Assembly (NCBI GenBank): GCA_019690095.1
Contig: JADGGD010000001.1
Location: 1-64,000, forward strand
Source of the DNA: Chloroflexota bacterium
Lineage (GTDB): Bacteria > Chloroflexota > UBA6077 > FW602-bin22 > CADDYW01
Length of the DNA stretch: 64,000 nucleotides
Direction: 5' to 3'
A program made the position numbers and the translations under genes. This document shows positions 24,971 through 32,718 of the stretch, one piece after another; the stretch's first letter is position 1; every line of letters begins with the position of its first letter. Below the pieces are notes generated by a model. That model ran no database searches. It saw only the letters and a program-made list of their open reading frames with translations, and had not been told where the DNA came from.

Positions 24971-26509
24971 TCAGCGTGCATAGTCGACCGCTCGCGTCTC
25001 GCGCAGGACGGTCACCTTGATCTGCCCCGGATACTCCAGCGTCTCCTCGATCCGCTTGACGACATCGCGAGCAAGGCGCACTGCCGAGAGGTCATCCACC
25101 TCCTCAGGCTTGACGATAATCCGCACCTCGCGACCGGCCTGGATCGCGAACGATCGTTCGACTCCGGGGAACGAGTTCGCGACCGATTCGAGCGCCTCCA
25201 GGCGCTTGATGTAGTTTTCGACGGTCTCACGCCGGGCCCCGGGGCGGGCCCCGGAGATCGCGTCTGCCGCCTGCACAATGATTGCCTCAAGGGACTGCGG
25301 CTCGTCCATCTCGCCGTGGTGATTGCCGACTGCCGCGGCGATCTTCGGCGACTTGCTGTAGCGGCGAACCAGCTCCGCACCGACCAGCGCGTGCGGTCCC
25401 TCGACTTCGTGGCTCAGGGCCTTGCCGATATCGTGCAGGAGGCCGGCCGTGCGCGCCACGTTGACATCCGCGCCGAGCTCAGCGGCAAGAGCGGCCGACA
25501 GGTGAGCGACCTCGATCGAGTGGGTCAGGATGTTCTGCCCGTAGCTCGTCCGGAACTTCAGGCGCCCGAGGAATTTGATCAGCTCGGGATGGAGGCCGTG
25601 GACCCCGGCCTTGAGGGCTGCCTGCTCCCCTTCCTCCCGGATGATGTTCTCAACCTCTTGCCGCGCCTTGGCGACAACCTCCTCGATCCGAGCCGGATGG
25701 ATTCGACCATCGGCGATGAGCTTCTGGAGCGCGATCCGCGCGACCTCCCGTCGGATAGGATCGAAGCCGGAGAGGGTGACCGCATCGGGGGTATCATCGA
25801 TGATGACATCAACACCGGTTGCGCTCTCCAGGGCCCGGATGTTGCGCCCCTCCCGACCGATGATGCGGCCCTTCATCTCCTCGTTGGGCAGAGGGACGAC
25901 CGATACCGTTGTCTCGGCAACCTGTTCGGCGGCACAGCGCTGGATCGCTAGGGCGATGATCATGCGTGCCCGTCGGTCAGCCTCCTCACGGGCCTGCTGC
26001 TCGATCTCGCGGACGCGGCGCGCGGCATCAGCCTTGACCTCCTGCTCGATCTCGTGCAGGACGATCTCTCGCGCCTCCTCCATGGTCAGGTGGGCGATTC
26101 GCTCGAGCTCGTGCTGGCGCTCCTTTTTCAGCTCCTCGAGTTGCTGGCGCAGTGCCTCGACCTGATGCTCCTTCTCGGCGAGGGCGCGCTCCCGGCGGTC
26201 CTGGACCTCGATCCGACGATCAAGGGTCTCCTCCTTTTGCTGGAGCCGCCGCTCCTGACGGTGCAGTTCGGCCCGACGGTCACGAATCTCGGCCTCGGCC
26301 TGGCTCTTGATCCTCAGGGCTTCGTCTCGTGCTTCCAGGAGGAGTTCACGCTGCCGGTTCTTCGCTTCATCGATGAGCCGGTCGGCTGACTCCGCCGCCA
26401 GCCTTGCACTGTGATGATATTGCCGATTGCGGACGAACCATCCGAGGGCGAAGGAGCTGAGACCGACGATGATGACGGCGATCACCGAGATGATGACGTA
26501 CGTCAGCAT
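24971..26509 (-). CDS. rny: Ribonuclease Y
   Basis: A 512-residue endoribonuclease that starts mRNA decay at the membrane. Residues ~2-24 form the membrane anchor, ~35-195 a long charged coiled coil, then a KH domain ([21 protein letters not shown]) and an HD domain with [16 protein letters not shown] and VGNHHGEM. The end RVTV-like IKVTVLRE is typical. AAGGAGGTG lies right before the ATG. It is preceded by an attenuator-like leader (26541-26705). The PHP gene follows 19 bases later. Confidence 0.96.
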   Translation of the reverse strand: MLTYVIISVIAVIIVGLSSFALGWFVRNRQYHHSARLAAESADRLIDEAKNRQRELLLEARDEALRIKSQAEAEIRDRRAELHRQERRLQQKEETLDRRIEVQDRRERALAEKEHQVEALRQQLEELKKERQHELERIAHLTMEEAREIVLHEIEQEVKADAARRVREIEQQAREEADRRARMIIALAIQRCAAEQVAETTVSVVPLPNEEMKGRIIGREGRNIRALESATGVDVIIDDTPDAVTLSGFDPIRREVARIALQKLIADGRIHPARIEEVVAKARQEVENIIREEGEQAALKAGVHGLHPELIKFLGRLKFRTSYGQNILTHSIEVAHLSAALAAELGADVNVARTAGLLHDIGKALSHEVEGPHALVGAELVRRYSKSPKIAAAVGNHHGEMDEPQSLEAIIVQAADAISGARPGARRETVENYIKRLEALESVANSFPGVERSFAIQAGREVRIIVKPEEVDDLSAVRLARDVVKRIEETLEYPGQIKVTVLRETRAVDYAR

Positions 26510-26540
26510 CCTTCACCTCCTTACATAAAGTATCTATCAC

Positions 26541-26572
26541 GCGGGCCGTGCAGTCGACAGAGCGCGGCCCGC
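26541..26572 (-). other. Second hairpin in the rny leader
   Basis: GCGGGCCG (26541-26548) and CGGCCCGC (26565-26572) form a perfect 8-bp stem with a 16-base loop, between the terminator and the rny binding site. Confidence 0.55.
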
Positions 26573-26578
26573 ATACAC

Positions 26579-26599
26579 AAAAAGGGCGCATGCGCGCCC
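26579..26599 (-). terminator. Intrinsic terminator upstream of rny (attenuator)
   Basis: On the minus strand GGGCGC-GCAT-GCGCCC is followed by TTTTT. It lies 70 bases before the rny ATG and ~70 bases after the predicted transcript start, so it would stop transcription before the coding region unless bypassed. On the plus strand the same region reads GCCC...GGGC followed by TTTT, so it may terminate in both directions. Confidence 0.7.
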
Positions 26600-26615
26600 A
26601 GTGGTCTCGGGCCTT

Positions 26616-26669
26616 TTAGCTTACCGCGGCAGCATATGCCGCGCAAGCCAGATCGTTATTTTCCAGCAT
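26616..26669 (-). CDS. Possible 17-residue leader peptide upstream of rny
   Basis: Short frame ATG-TAA coding for MLENNDLACAAYAAAVS. The ATG coincides with the predicted transcript start (seven bases below the -10), so it would be read from a leaderless message. A 7-bp hairpin (26625-26631 with 26637-26643) lies inside it. Ala-rich composition (seven Ala in 17) could couple its translation to the downstream terminator. Too short to be supported by homology. Confidence 0.35.
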   Translation of the reverse strand: MLENNDLACAAYAAAVS

Positions 26670-26675
26670 TCTCTA

Positions 26676-26705
26676 ATCATAAAAGCCCGGTGCCATCCAT
26701 GTCAA
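26676..26705 (-). promoter_or_regulatory. rny: Strong promoter of the rny leader
   Basis: TTGACA (26700-26705) and TATGAT (26676-26681) on the minus strand with an 18-base spacer. The start site is expected at ~26669. Confidence 0.75.
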
Positions 26706-26788
26706 GCGAGAGACCGACCCATTGTACGGATACACGTGCGCGCCTCTGAAGAATCCCCTTGCGAGCGGAAGACGATCAGTTGCCAGTG

Positions 26789-26797
26789 TGCGATAAT
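26789..26797 (+). promoter_or_regulatory. Extended -10 promoter for thiO
   Basis: TGCGATAAT is a TG-N-GATAAT extended -10, ~77 bases before the thiO ATG. No clear -35. Confidence 0.4.
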
Positions 26798-26873
26798 CCA
26801 GGGCGTGCCGGGATGATGCGCGCGGCCGGTACCGGGCGCGCTGGGATCTGTTCGGATGAGGGGGAGACAAGCT

Positions 26874-28007
26874 ATGGAGCGAGCCGACGTGGTTGTTGTC
26901 GGTGCGGGCCTGATCGGAAGCGCAGTGGCCTGGCGCCTGGCGCAGGCCGGACTGCGGGTGGTTCTCCTCGACCGCGGTGAGCCGGGCCAGGAGGCTTCGT
27001 GGGCGGGGGCCGGCCTGCTCCAGCCGGAGGCCGGGCGAGAGGCCTCGCCGGAGTTGCTTCGCCTCTGGTTGGAAAGCCTGGCGATGTACGGTGACTTTAT
27101 CCGGGAGTTGCGAGAGGCGACCAGTGCGGATGTCGAGTTTCGTCTCTGCGGGCGGCTCGTGCTCGCGCTGGACACGGCGGAGGAAGCCGCGCTTCACCAG
27201 CGAGCCGAGGCCCAGCGCGCGGCAGGCATTCCCTGCGAGTGGCTGACTGCCGCAGAGGTGCGGCGTCGAGAGCCCGCGGTGACGCCCGATGTGCGCGCTG
27301 CCCTCTACTTCCCCCAGCACGGCCTCGTTGACAATCGGCGCCTGGTCCGGATCCTTGCCCTGGCTGCGGCGATGGCTGGCGCGCATGTCCGTGGCTACGA
27401 GCCGGCCGTGGCGATCGCCACACGCGGGGGACGGGTCGAAGGGGTTGCTACAGCTAACGGGCGCATCGCCGCCGATGTCGTGGTGAACGCGGCAGGGTGC
27501 TGGGCCGGCCAGCTCCTCCCCGAGCGATGGCCATCTCTGGGCGGGGAAGAATCCCCATCCCCAATCATTGGCCCGGCGAAGGGGGAGATTATCGCCCTCG
27601 AGGCGCAGCCGCGACCGCTCGCGCACGTGGTCTCCACCCGGGATGCGTCGGTCTCGGCCCGGGCGGATGGCCGCATCGTCGTCGGCGCCACAGTCATTCA
27701 CGGGACCTTTGACCGCCAGGTCTCGGTGGATGGCCTCACCCGCCTGCTCACAGCGGCGACAACGGCCGTTCCCGCTCTGCGCACGGCGCGCTTCGTCGAG
27801 GCCTGGACCGGCCTGCGTCCCTATACGCCGGATGAGCAGCCGATCCTGGGGCCGGACGAGATCACCGGCCTGTACTGGGCGACTGGTCACTATAAGATGG
27901 GCATCCTATCCACGCCAGCGACGGCCGCAGTGGTGGCAGACCTCGTTGCCGGGCGTTCCCCCCGCATGCCGATCAGCTCGATGAGCCCACGGCGCTTCGC
28001 GCGGTGA
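26874..28007 (+). CDS. thiO: Glycine oxidase ThiO (FAD-dependent amine oxidase)
   Basis: A 377-residue FAD protein of the DAO/ThiO family. The dinucleotide fold is VVVGAGLIGSAVAWRLA, then LLDRGEPGQEASWAGAGLL. The mid segment DNRRLVRILALAAA and the late GLRPYTPDEQPILG plus WATGHYKMGILSTP are typical of ThiO, which oxidises glycine to dehydroglycine for thiazole synthesis. AGGGGGAGA precedes the ATG. No other thi gene is present, so a general glycine or D-amino-acid oxidase role is possible. Its 3' end overlaps the convergent glycosyltransferase gene by 35 bases. Confidence 0.86.
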   Translation: MERADVVVVGAGLIGSAVAWRLAQAGLRVVLLDRGEPGQEASWAGAGLLQPEAGREASPELLRLWLESLAMYGDFIRELREATSADVEFRLCGRLVLALDTAEEAALHQRAEAQRAAGIPCEWLTAAEVRRREPAVTPDVRAALYFPQHGLVDNRRLVRILALAAAMAGAHVRGYEPAVAIATRGGRVEGVATANGRIAADVVVNAAGCWAGQLLPERWPSLGGEESPSPIIGPAKGEIIALEAQPRPLAHVVSTRDASVSARADGRIVVGATVIHGTFDRQVSVDGLTRLLTAATTAVPALRTARFVEAWTGLRPYTPDEQPILGPDEITGLYWATGHYKMGILSTPATAAVVADLVAGRSPRMPISSMSPRRFAR

Positions 28008-29463
28008 GATAGGCGTTGCGAACGCCTGCAGAGAGGGCCGCAAGGCGGGCGCGTCTGCGGGCATCGGATCGCGCGGCCCCACTATGCGATCGCTGGCTGG
28101 CCAGGATCATCATCGCCAGCGCCGGCAGAAAGGTGAGTGGCACGACGATCAGGTGAATCGTGGTCAAGCTCATCGTTGCCTGGTTCCACCACCACAGGTA
28201 GGCCCAGATTGGGGTCGCGAGTGTGGTGGTGAAAGTGAAGAGAGCAATCCGCACGCGCACCCACCAGTCATGACCGAGGGCTGCCAGGGCGACCAGTGGT
28301 GCAAGGTACCAGCCAGCGAAGTGGGACGCCGCAAGAATCGTGACAAACAGCACCTCGAGCGCGGCCCGGGCGGGATCGATCTTCCCCTCGTGGAGTGCCC
28401 GGGCACCCCATAGACAGACCATCCCCAGCAGGCAGAGGCGGGCGGCAGTCAACCAGGAGGCTGCCCCTGGTAGGAGAAGGATGAGCAGGGCCGGGATCGA
28501 GGAGAGAAAGTTCGCATCGACGGCCAGGGCCCGCTCGATCGTGGCGGTGCCGGACCAGAACGGGGCGTAGGTCCCCGCGGCCAGGCCGATCATAACCGCC
28601 AGGCTCGCGATAAGATTGCGAATGCGTCTGCGAAGCGGCCGATCCGCTTCCGTCCGTGCCTGTGCCAGGAGGAAGAACGGGACCACGCCGACCGTGATGT
28701 ACTTGATCAGCACAGAGGCCCCCATCGCCAGCGCGGCCGGGATGGTATGCCGTCGCTTCAGCAGGACGAGCGCGAAGACGAGGAAGAACGTCAGGATCGC
28801 ATCGTTGTGGCCATTCCCAACCATCTCAATCTGCACGAGGGGATTCCAGCCGAAGAAGATGGCGGCGAGCGCGCTAGCCCGCGGGCCGCGGTCGGCGAAG
28901 GCTCCTGCCAGGAGCACTGTTGTCCCGATCACCGCTAGCGCGGCAAGCCCCTTCAGCAGGAGCACAGCAAGCGTGACGTTGGGGCCGGCCAGACGAGCGT
29001 CCAGCATTGTCAGGAGGATCCAGAGAGGCCCGTACGGCGAGGTCGACTGGGCCCACATGCCGGCGAAGCCGACGAAGGGGTCATTCGTCACGGTGGCGGG
29101 AGCGGTGACCAGCGGGTTCAGCCGATGGAAGAGCGCAACGTGCCCCTGCACGGCGTAGTTGTACACGTCGATCGCCGAGACGGGGTACAGCAAAACGAGC
29201 GTACCGCTGAACAGTACGGTCCCCCCAATTGCCAGGGGGACCGCCCGCGGCGTGCCGGTCACCGCGAGGAGCGCAATTCCATACAGAATGAAAAGGAGAA
29301 CGAGACCCGCCGTCACCAGGACTGCCGCCGATGGCTGGTAGGCGGTGAGCTTGCCCAGATCGGTGAGCTCGTTTCCATGGGAGAGGAGGGCAAATGGACC
29401 GAGGGCGGCGGCAAGATAGATAAGCTCGATAGCGATCCCCGCCGTCAGACCGTGGCGCGTCAT
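27973..29463 (-). CDS. Polytopic mannosyltransferase-like glycosyltransferase (MptA/B, GT87-like)
   Basis: A 496-residue integral membrane protein with about twelve segments. The first outer loop (IDVYNYAVQGHVALFHRLNP, then STSPYGPLW) and NPLVQIEMVGNGHNDAIL match polyprenyl-phosphomannose-dependent alpha-mannosyltransferases of the MptA/MptB kind. It should use a lipid-linked sugar on the outer face of the membrane. Start ATG 29463 follows GAGGAG at the stop of the methyltransferase. It is the last gene of the envelope glycan operon. The acceptor is unknown. Confidence 0.8.
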   Translation of the reverse strand: MTRHGLTAGIAIELIYLAAALGPFALLSHGNELTDLGKLTAYQPSAAVLVTAGLVLLFILYGIALLAVTGTPRAVPLAIGGTVLFSGTLVLLYPVSAIDVYNYAVQGHVALFHRLNPLVTAPATVTNDPFVGFAGMWAQSTSPYGPLWILLTMLDARLAGPNVTLAVLLLKGLAALAVIGTTVLLAGAFADRGPRASALAAIFFGWNPLVQIEMVGNGHNDAILTFFLVFALVLLKRRHTIPAALAMGASVLIKYITVGVVPFFLLAQARTEADRPLRRRIRNLIASLAVMIGLAAGTYAPFWSGTATIERALAVDANFLSSIPALLILLLPGAASWLTAARLCLLGMVCLWGARALHEGKIDPARAALEVLFVTILAASHFAGWYLAPLVALAALGHDWWVRVRIALFTFTTTLATPIWAYLWWWNQATMSLTTIHLIVVPLTFLPALAMMILASQRSHSGAARSDARRRARLAALSAGVRNAYLTARSAVGSSS

Positions 29464-29467
29464 CGTT

Positions 29468-30181
29468 TTACTCCTCGGGCCGCTCGAGTGCCCAGAAGAC
29501 GCGGGACCGCGCGCTAGCCGGGACCCGCGGTTCCAGCTGATCGAGAAGGTGCACCAGGGTGAGCGGAAGGAGACGGTAGAGATACGGTGAGAACAGGAAG
29601 CATGCCCGCCGCTCCACGACCTGAAGGCCTGCCGCATCGGCTGCCCGCTCGATAGTGGCGGGGGCGTGGATGAAGACCTTCCCCCCCCACGACTGCCTCC
29701 CCACAGCAAACCAGGCCCGCGGGGTCCAGCGATACGTATCAAAGACGAAGCGTCCCCCCGGCCGGAGGAGCGGCGCGACGGACCGAATCAGCACATCGAC
29801 TTCGGCGAAATGGAAAACAACGCGCAAGGCGACGACCGCATCGAACGAGGCGGCAGCGAAAGGGAGCGCAAAGGCATCGGCCAGCACCGCCGGGGCCCCG
29901 ACCGCGGGAACCGCGCGCGCGAGCATGGCATCCGAGGCATCGAGCATGATAACGTTGCATCCCTGCTCGGCGAGGCTTCGGCTCAAGCGGCCGGTGCCGC
30001 ACCCGAGGTCGAGCACACGTCGGGCCCCAGCGATCAGATCGATGACCTGCCTGATCTCCCGCTGGTTGACCCAGGCACCGCTCGGACTTCCGAAGCGCTG
30101 CTGGTCATACGCGGCGGCGATCCGCTGCTGCCGGTAGAACTCGCGCTTTTCACGAACACCCGGACCGTGCAACAACGCCAT
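29468..30181 (-). CDS. Class I SAM-dependent methyltransferase
   Basis: A 237-residue methyltransferase with motif I VLDLGCGTGRLSRSLAE, an acidic ribose-binding VIMLDAS, FDAVVALRVVFHF and LRPGGRFVFDTYR. The C-terminal ~80 residues are hydrophobic and Arg-rich (FLFSPYLYRLLPLTLVHLLD), suggesting contact with a lipid substrate. It overlaps the upstream glycosyltransferase gene by 32 bases and is followed directly by the mannosyltransferase gene. A role in methylating a glycolipid or glycan is inferred from context. Confidence 0.85.
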   Translation of the reverse strand: MALLHGPGVREKREFYRQQRIAAAYDQQRFGSPSGAWVNQREIRQVIDLIAGARRVLDLGCGTGRLSRSLAEQGCNVIMLDASDAMLARAVPAVGAPAVLADAFALPFAAASFDAVVALRVVFHFAEVDVLIRSVAPLLRPGGRFVFDTYRWTPRAWFAVGRQSWGGKVFIHAPATIERAADAAGLQVVERRACFLFSPYLYRLLPLTLVHLLDQLEPRVPASARSRVFWALERPEE

Positions 30182-31328
30182 AGTCGTAGATCTCCTCGTA
30201 TTGTCGCACCAGGCGCGCTGGATCGAAGGAAAAGCGCATCAGAAAGCGTTGCGCGCGAACCATCTGTGCGCGGTGGGCCGGATCGTCGAGCAGGCGGCAG
30301 ATCGCCCGCGCGAGATCCTCCGGATCCTCCGGATGGGCCAGCTCCGCTTCGCGCCCGGGCTCGATGATTTCACGGAGGAGGGGAAGATCGCTCGTAACCA
30401 GCGGGACCCCGGTCGCCATCGCCTCGAGCACCAGTCCCGGATAGGCCGCCTGACCGATCGTCAGACGGTAGGGCAGTGCAAAGACGGTGCTCCGCCGCAA
30501 GAGCCCGGCGACCGGCACCCGCCCGATCAGGTGGACCCGCTCGCCGACACCGGTCTCGCGAATGGCCTTCCAGATCGGGCCGCGCGGTCCCAGACCGCTC
30601 CAGGCGATCACCAGATGTGCCGTGGGATGTCGCTCCAGTACGAAGGGCATTGCCCGCACGAGCACATCCACTCCCTTGACGTGGTTGAAATGACCGATGT
30701 AACTGATGATCGGTCCGTGCTGGGGAAGGGCAACCGCGTCGGGATCCAGGTCTTCATCAAGCCGGCTGAGATCGACCAGGTTGGGGATCACGCTGATGCG
30801 GTCGCGCGGAACGCCCAGGCCCTCTAGCTCGGCGGCCTGGAGCGCACTCGCCACGACGTAGCGGGCCGCGCGGAAGCGCGCCGTCCGCGCGATCAGCCGG
30901 TTATTGATCAGGAGTTGGGGGAGGTAGAACTGGGGAGCCGCGACCAAGCGCCGGGAGACGAGATCCCGCACGGCCGGCAGGTGAGCCTCAAAACCGACAA
31001 CGATCGGCCGGCCGAGCAAGGCCTGGACGATGTCACCGACGAGGGCAAAGCTCGGAGTGGGAAGGTTCATCTGGACGACGTCGGCATCCAGGGCTGTGTT
31101 CTGGAGCCGGCGAACGATGCGCACCACGCGGGCCAGCTTGGAAAGGAGCAGACCGGCATTTGCCTCCGGCCCGTAGATCCGCTCGGGATCGAGCAGGCGC
31201 GTCTCGGCAAACGCGGTGACTAGCTGGACCTCATGTCCCCGATCGCGGAGCCCCCGCGCCAGGCCAACCAGCGCGTTGATCTGTCCGCTCAAGAGACGCG
31301 GGTGGATCGAAACCAGGCAAACTTTCAC
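30150..31328 (-). CDS. Family 4 glycosyltransferase (GT-B)
   Basis: A 392-residue glycosyltransferase. The N-terminal Rossmann domain starts VKVCLVSIHPRLLSGQINAL; the nucleotide-sugar domain contains VIPNLVDLSRL, ISYIGHFNHVKGVDVLVRA and the late GQAAYPGLVLEAMATGVPLV with the conserved Glu. The GTG at 31328 overlaps the flippase-like gene stop as GTGA, with GGAGAG upstream. Cytoplasmic. Donor and acceptor sugars are unknown; it would build a glycolipid with the genes around it. Confidence 0.88.
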   Translation of the reverse strand: MKVCLVSIHPRLLSGQINALVGLARGLRDRGHEVQLVTAFAETRLLDPERIYGPEANAGLLLSKLARVVRIVRRLQNTALDADVVQMNLPTPSFALVGDIVQALLGRPIVVGFEAHLPAVRDLVSRRLVAAPQFYLPQLLINNRLIARTARFRAARYVVASALQAAELEGLGVPRDRISVIPNLVDLSRLDEDLDPDAVALPQHGPIISYIGHFNHVKGVDVLVRAMPFVLERHPTAHLVIAWSGLGPRGPIWKAIRETGVGERVHLIGRVPVAGLLRRSTVFALPYRLTIGQAAYPGLVLEAMATGVPLVTSDLPLLREIIEPGREAELAHPEDPEDLARAICRLLDDPAHRAQMVRAQRFLMRFSFDPARLVRQYEEIYDYGVVARSGCS

Positions 31329-32449
31329 GATCTCTCCTCGACGAGTAGGCTCTCCGGGATACTTGCGTCGCGCGGGTCGCCGGTGGGTTTCCCCGGCCCC
31401 AGTAAGAAGGCGGCGAGCCCGATGACCACCCACAGCCAGAAGATCAACAGGCGAGTGGCGACGGCCGCGACGACCGCGGGACCCAGAGGGGCCCCATGCG
31501 CGACGATCAGCCCGATCAGGGTTGCCTCGGCAGTCCCCATGCCGCCCGGGGCGAGGCTCAGCCCACCGACCAGCCCCGCGCTTCCGATCATCAAAAGCGC
31601 GGCCGGATACGAGACCGGATAGCCGACCACGCGGGCCATCTCCCACAGGATCACGCCGTCTCCCAGCCGCCCGATCGTTACGCAGGCCAGGGCGAGTGCC
31701 AGCGTCAGAGGATGACCGATGCGCGCCCCACCTGTTTGCAGCTCGCTGATCGCCCCGCCGAGCCTCTGGGCGCCGGGGAGTCTGGATATCCATCGGCCGC
31801 CCCATCGACGCAGGCGCACGATGAGTCTGCGCGTGATACGCGCCGCGGCATCACTCCGCTGGCCCTGCTGAATGAGGATGGCTGCGATGATCACTCCGAT
31901 TCCCAGGGTTGCCCAGCCCAGCGCACGGTTCCTGGCCACGACATGGGAGAGATCGAGCGTGCCGCCAATAAGAACGAGCAGACCGAACGCGGTGAGATCC
32001 GTGATTCGCTCGACAACAATAGCCGGCAGTGACTGTGCAACCGGGACCCGCGCGGTCTGCTCCAGGAGCTTGAGCTTGTAGAGCTCGGCAATTCGGCCGG
32101 GCGTGACCGCCAGAGCAAAACCCACAAGCTGGGTATAGCCGCTCGTCCGCACCGACAGCGCGGGCGCCAGCCGTCGGAGCAGGGTGTGCCAGCGCACGAG
32201 CCGGAGCCCGAAGCTCCAGCAGGCGAAAGGAAGGACCCAGATCAGGACGACCGGGCGAAAACTCCCGGATGAAAGAGCGAGCGATTGCCAGATCGCCCGC
32301 ATAGCGACAACAGCGAGAGCCGCGCTGATCAGGATCAGACTGACCGTGATGATCCGATAGCGTAGCCGTGCCGCCAGCCCGGTGGCGTTTCGCACCTGCT
32401 TGTGATCCTCTCTGCAAGCATCCCGCCTGTCCGCTGGGGCCGCACGCAT
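31325..32449 (-). CDS. Flippase-like integral membrane protein (AglD/MprF N-domain family)
   Basis: A 374-residue protein with about eight membrane segments, of the lysylphosphatidylglycerol synthase transmembrane family (UPF0104). Family marks are GFALAVTPGRIAELYKL, ERITDLTAFGLLVL and GGLSLAPGGMGTAEATLIGL. Such proteins are linked to lipid or glycolipid transfer across the membrane. Start ATG 32449 has GGAGG at good spacing. It heads the four-gene envelope operon (flippase-like, GT4, methyltransferase, mannosyltransferase). Confidence 0.85.
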   Translation of the reverse strand: MRAAPADRRDACREDHKQVRNATGLAARLRYRIITVSLILISAALAVVAMRAIWQSLALSSGSFRPVVLIWVLPFACWSFGLRLVRWHTLLRRLAPALSVRTSGYTQLVGFALAVTPGRIAELYKLKLLEQTARVPVAQSLPAIVVERITDLTAFGLLVLIGGTLDLSHVVARNRALGWATLGIGVIIAAILIQQGQRSDAAARITRRLIVRLRRWGGRWISRLPGAQRLGGAISELQTGGARIGHPLTLALALACVTIGRLGDGVILWEMARVVGYPVSYPAALLMIGSAGLVGGLSLAPGGMGTAEATLIGLIVAHGAPLGPAVVAAVATRLLIFWLWVVIGLAAFLLGPGKPTGDPRDASIPESLLVEERS

Positions 32450-32532
32450 GCCGCCTCCTGCCCGAGCAGACGGGATGGGTTTACCGGAGTCCAGAACAGG
32501 TTCCCGCCGGACATCCCGAGGACCAGCTAGCG

Positions 32533-32554
32533 GGAACGGGGTAGTCCCTGTTCC
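32533..32554. other. Hairpin in the envelope operon leader
   Basis: GGAACGGGG (32533-32541) pairs with CCCTGTTCC (32546-32554) with one G-T pair and a 4-base loop, in the 264-base gap upstream of the flippase-like gene. Confidence 0.4.
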
Positions 32555-32659
32555 AGTACTCCCGCGGGGACGGCCGGGCGGTTTGATGCTGGATGCGCAC
32601 GTCTCGGTCCGGGACCGCCCGCGCTCGTCTGCCAACGGGAGGGAGGATATCGCTTCACT

Positions 32660-32706
32660 CTGAGAAGAGGCTAAGCTGAACCTGAAATGAAACTGAGAAG
32701 CCTGAG
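32660..32706. promoter_or_regulatory. CTGA/TTCA direct repeats, possible response-regulator site
   Basis: Plus-strand CTGA recurs at 32660, 32676, 32682, 32693 and 32702. Read on the minus strand, the units GTTTCATTTCA, GGTTCAGCTTA and GCCTCTTCTCA follow each other at an 11-base period, which is the layout of PhoB/PHO-box-like OmpR-family sites. It lies upstream of the envelope operon and at the 3' end of the kinase gene. Confidence 0.35.
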
Positions 32707-32718
32707 AGATTTCTCAGG
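32701..32718 (-). terminator. Hairpin at the end of the histidine kinase gene
   Basis: CCTGAGA-N4-TCTCAGG, a 7-bp stem overlapping the kinase stop codon. No long T-tract follows. Confidence 0.45.
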
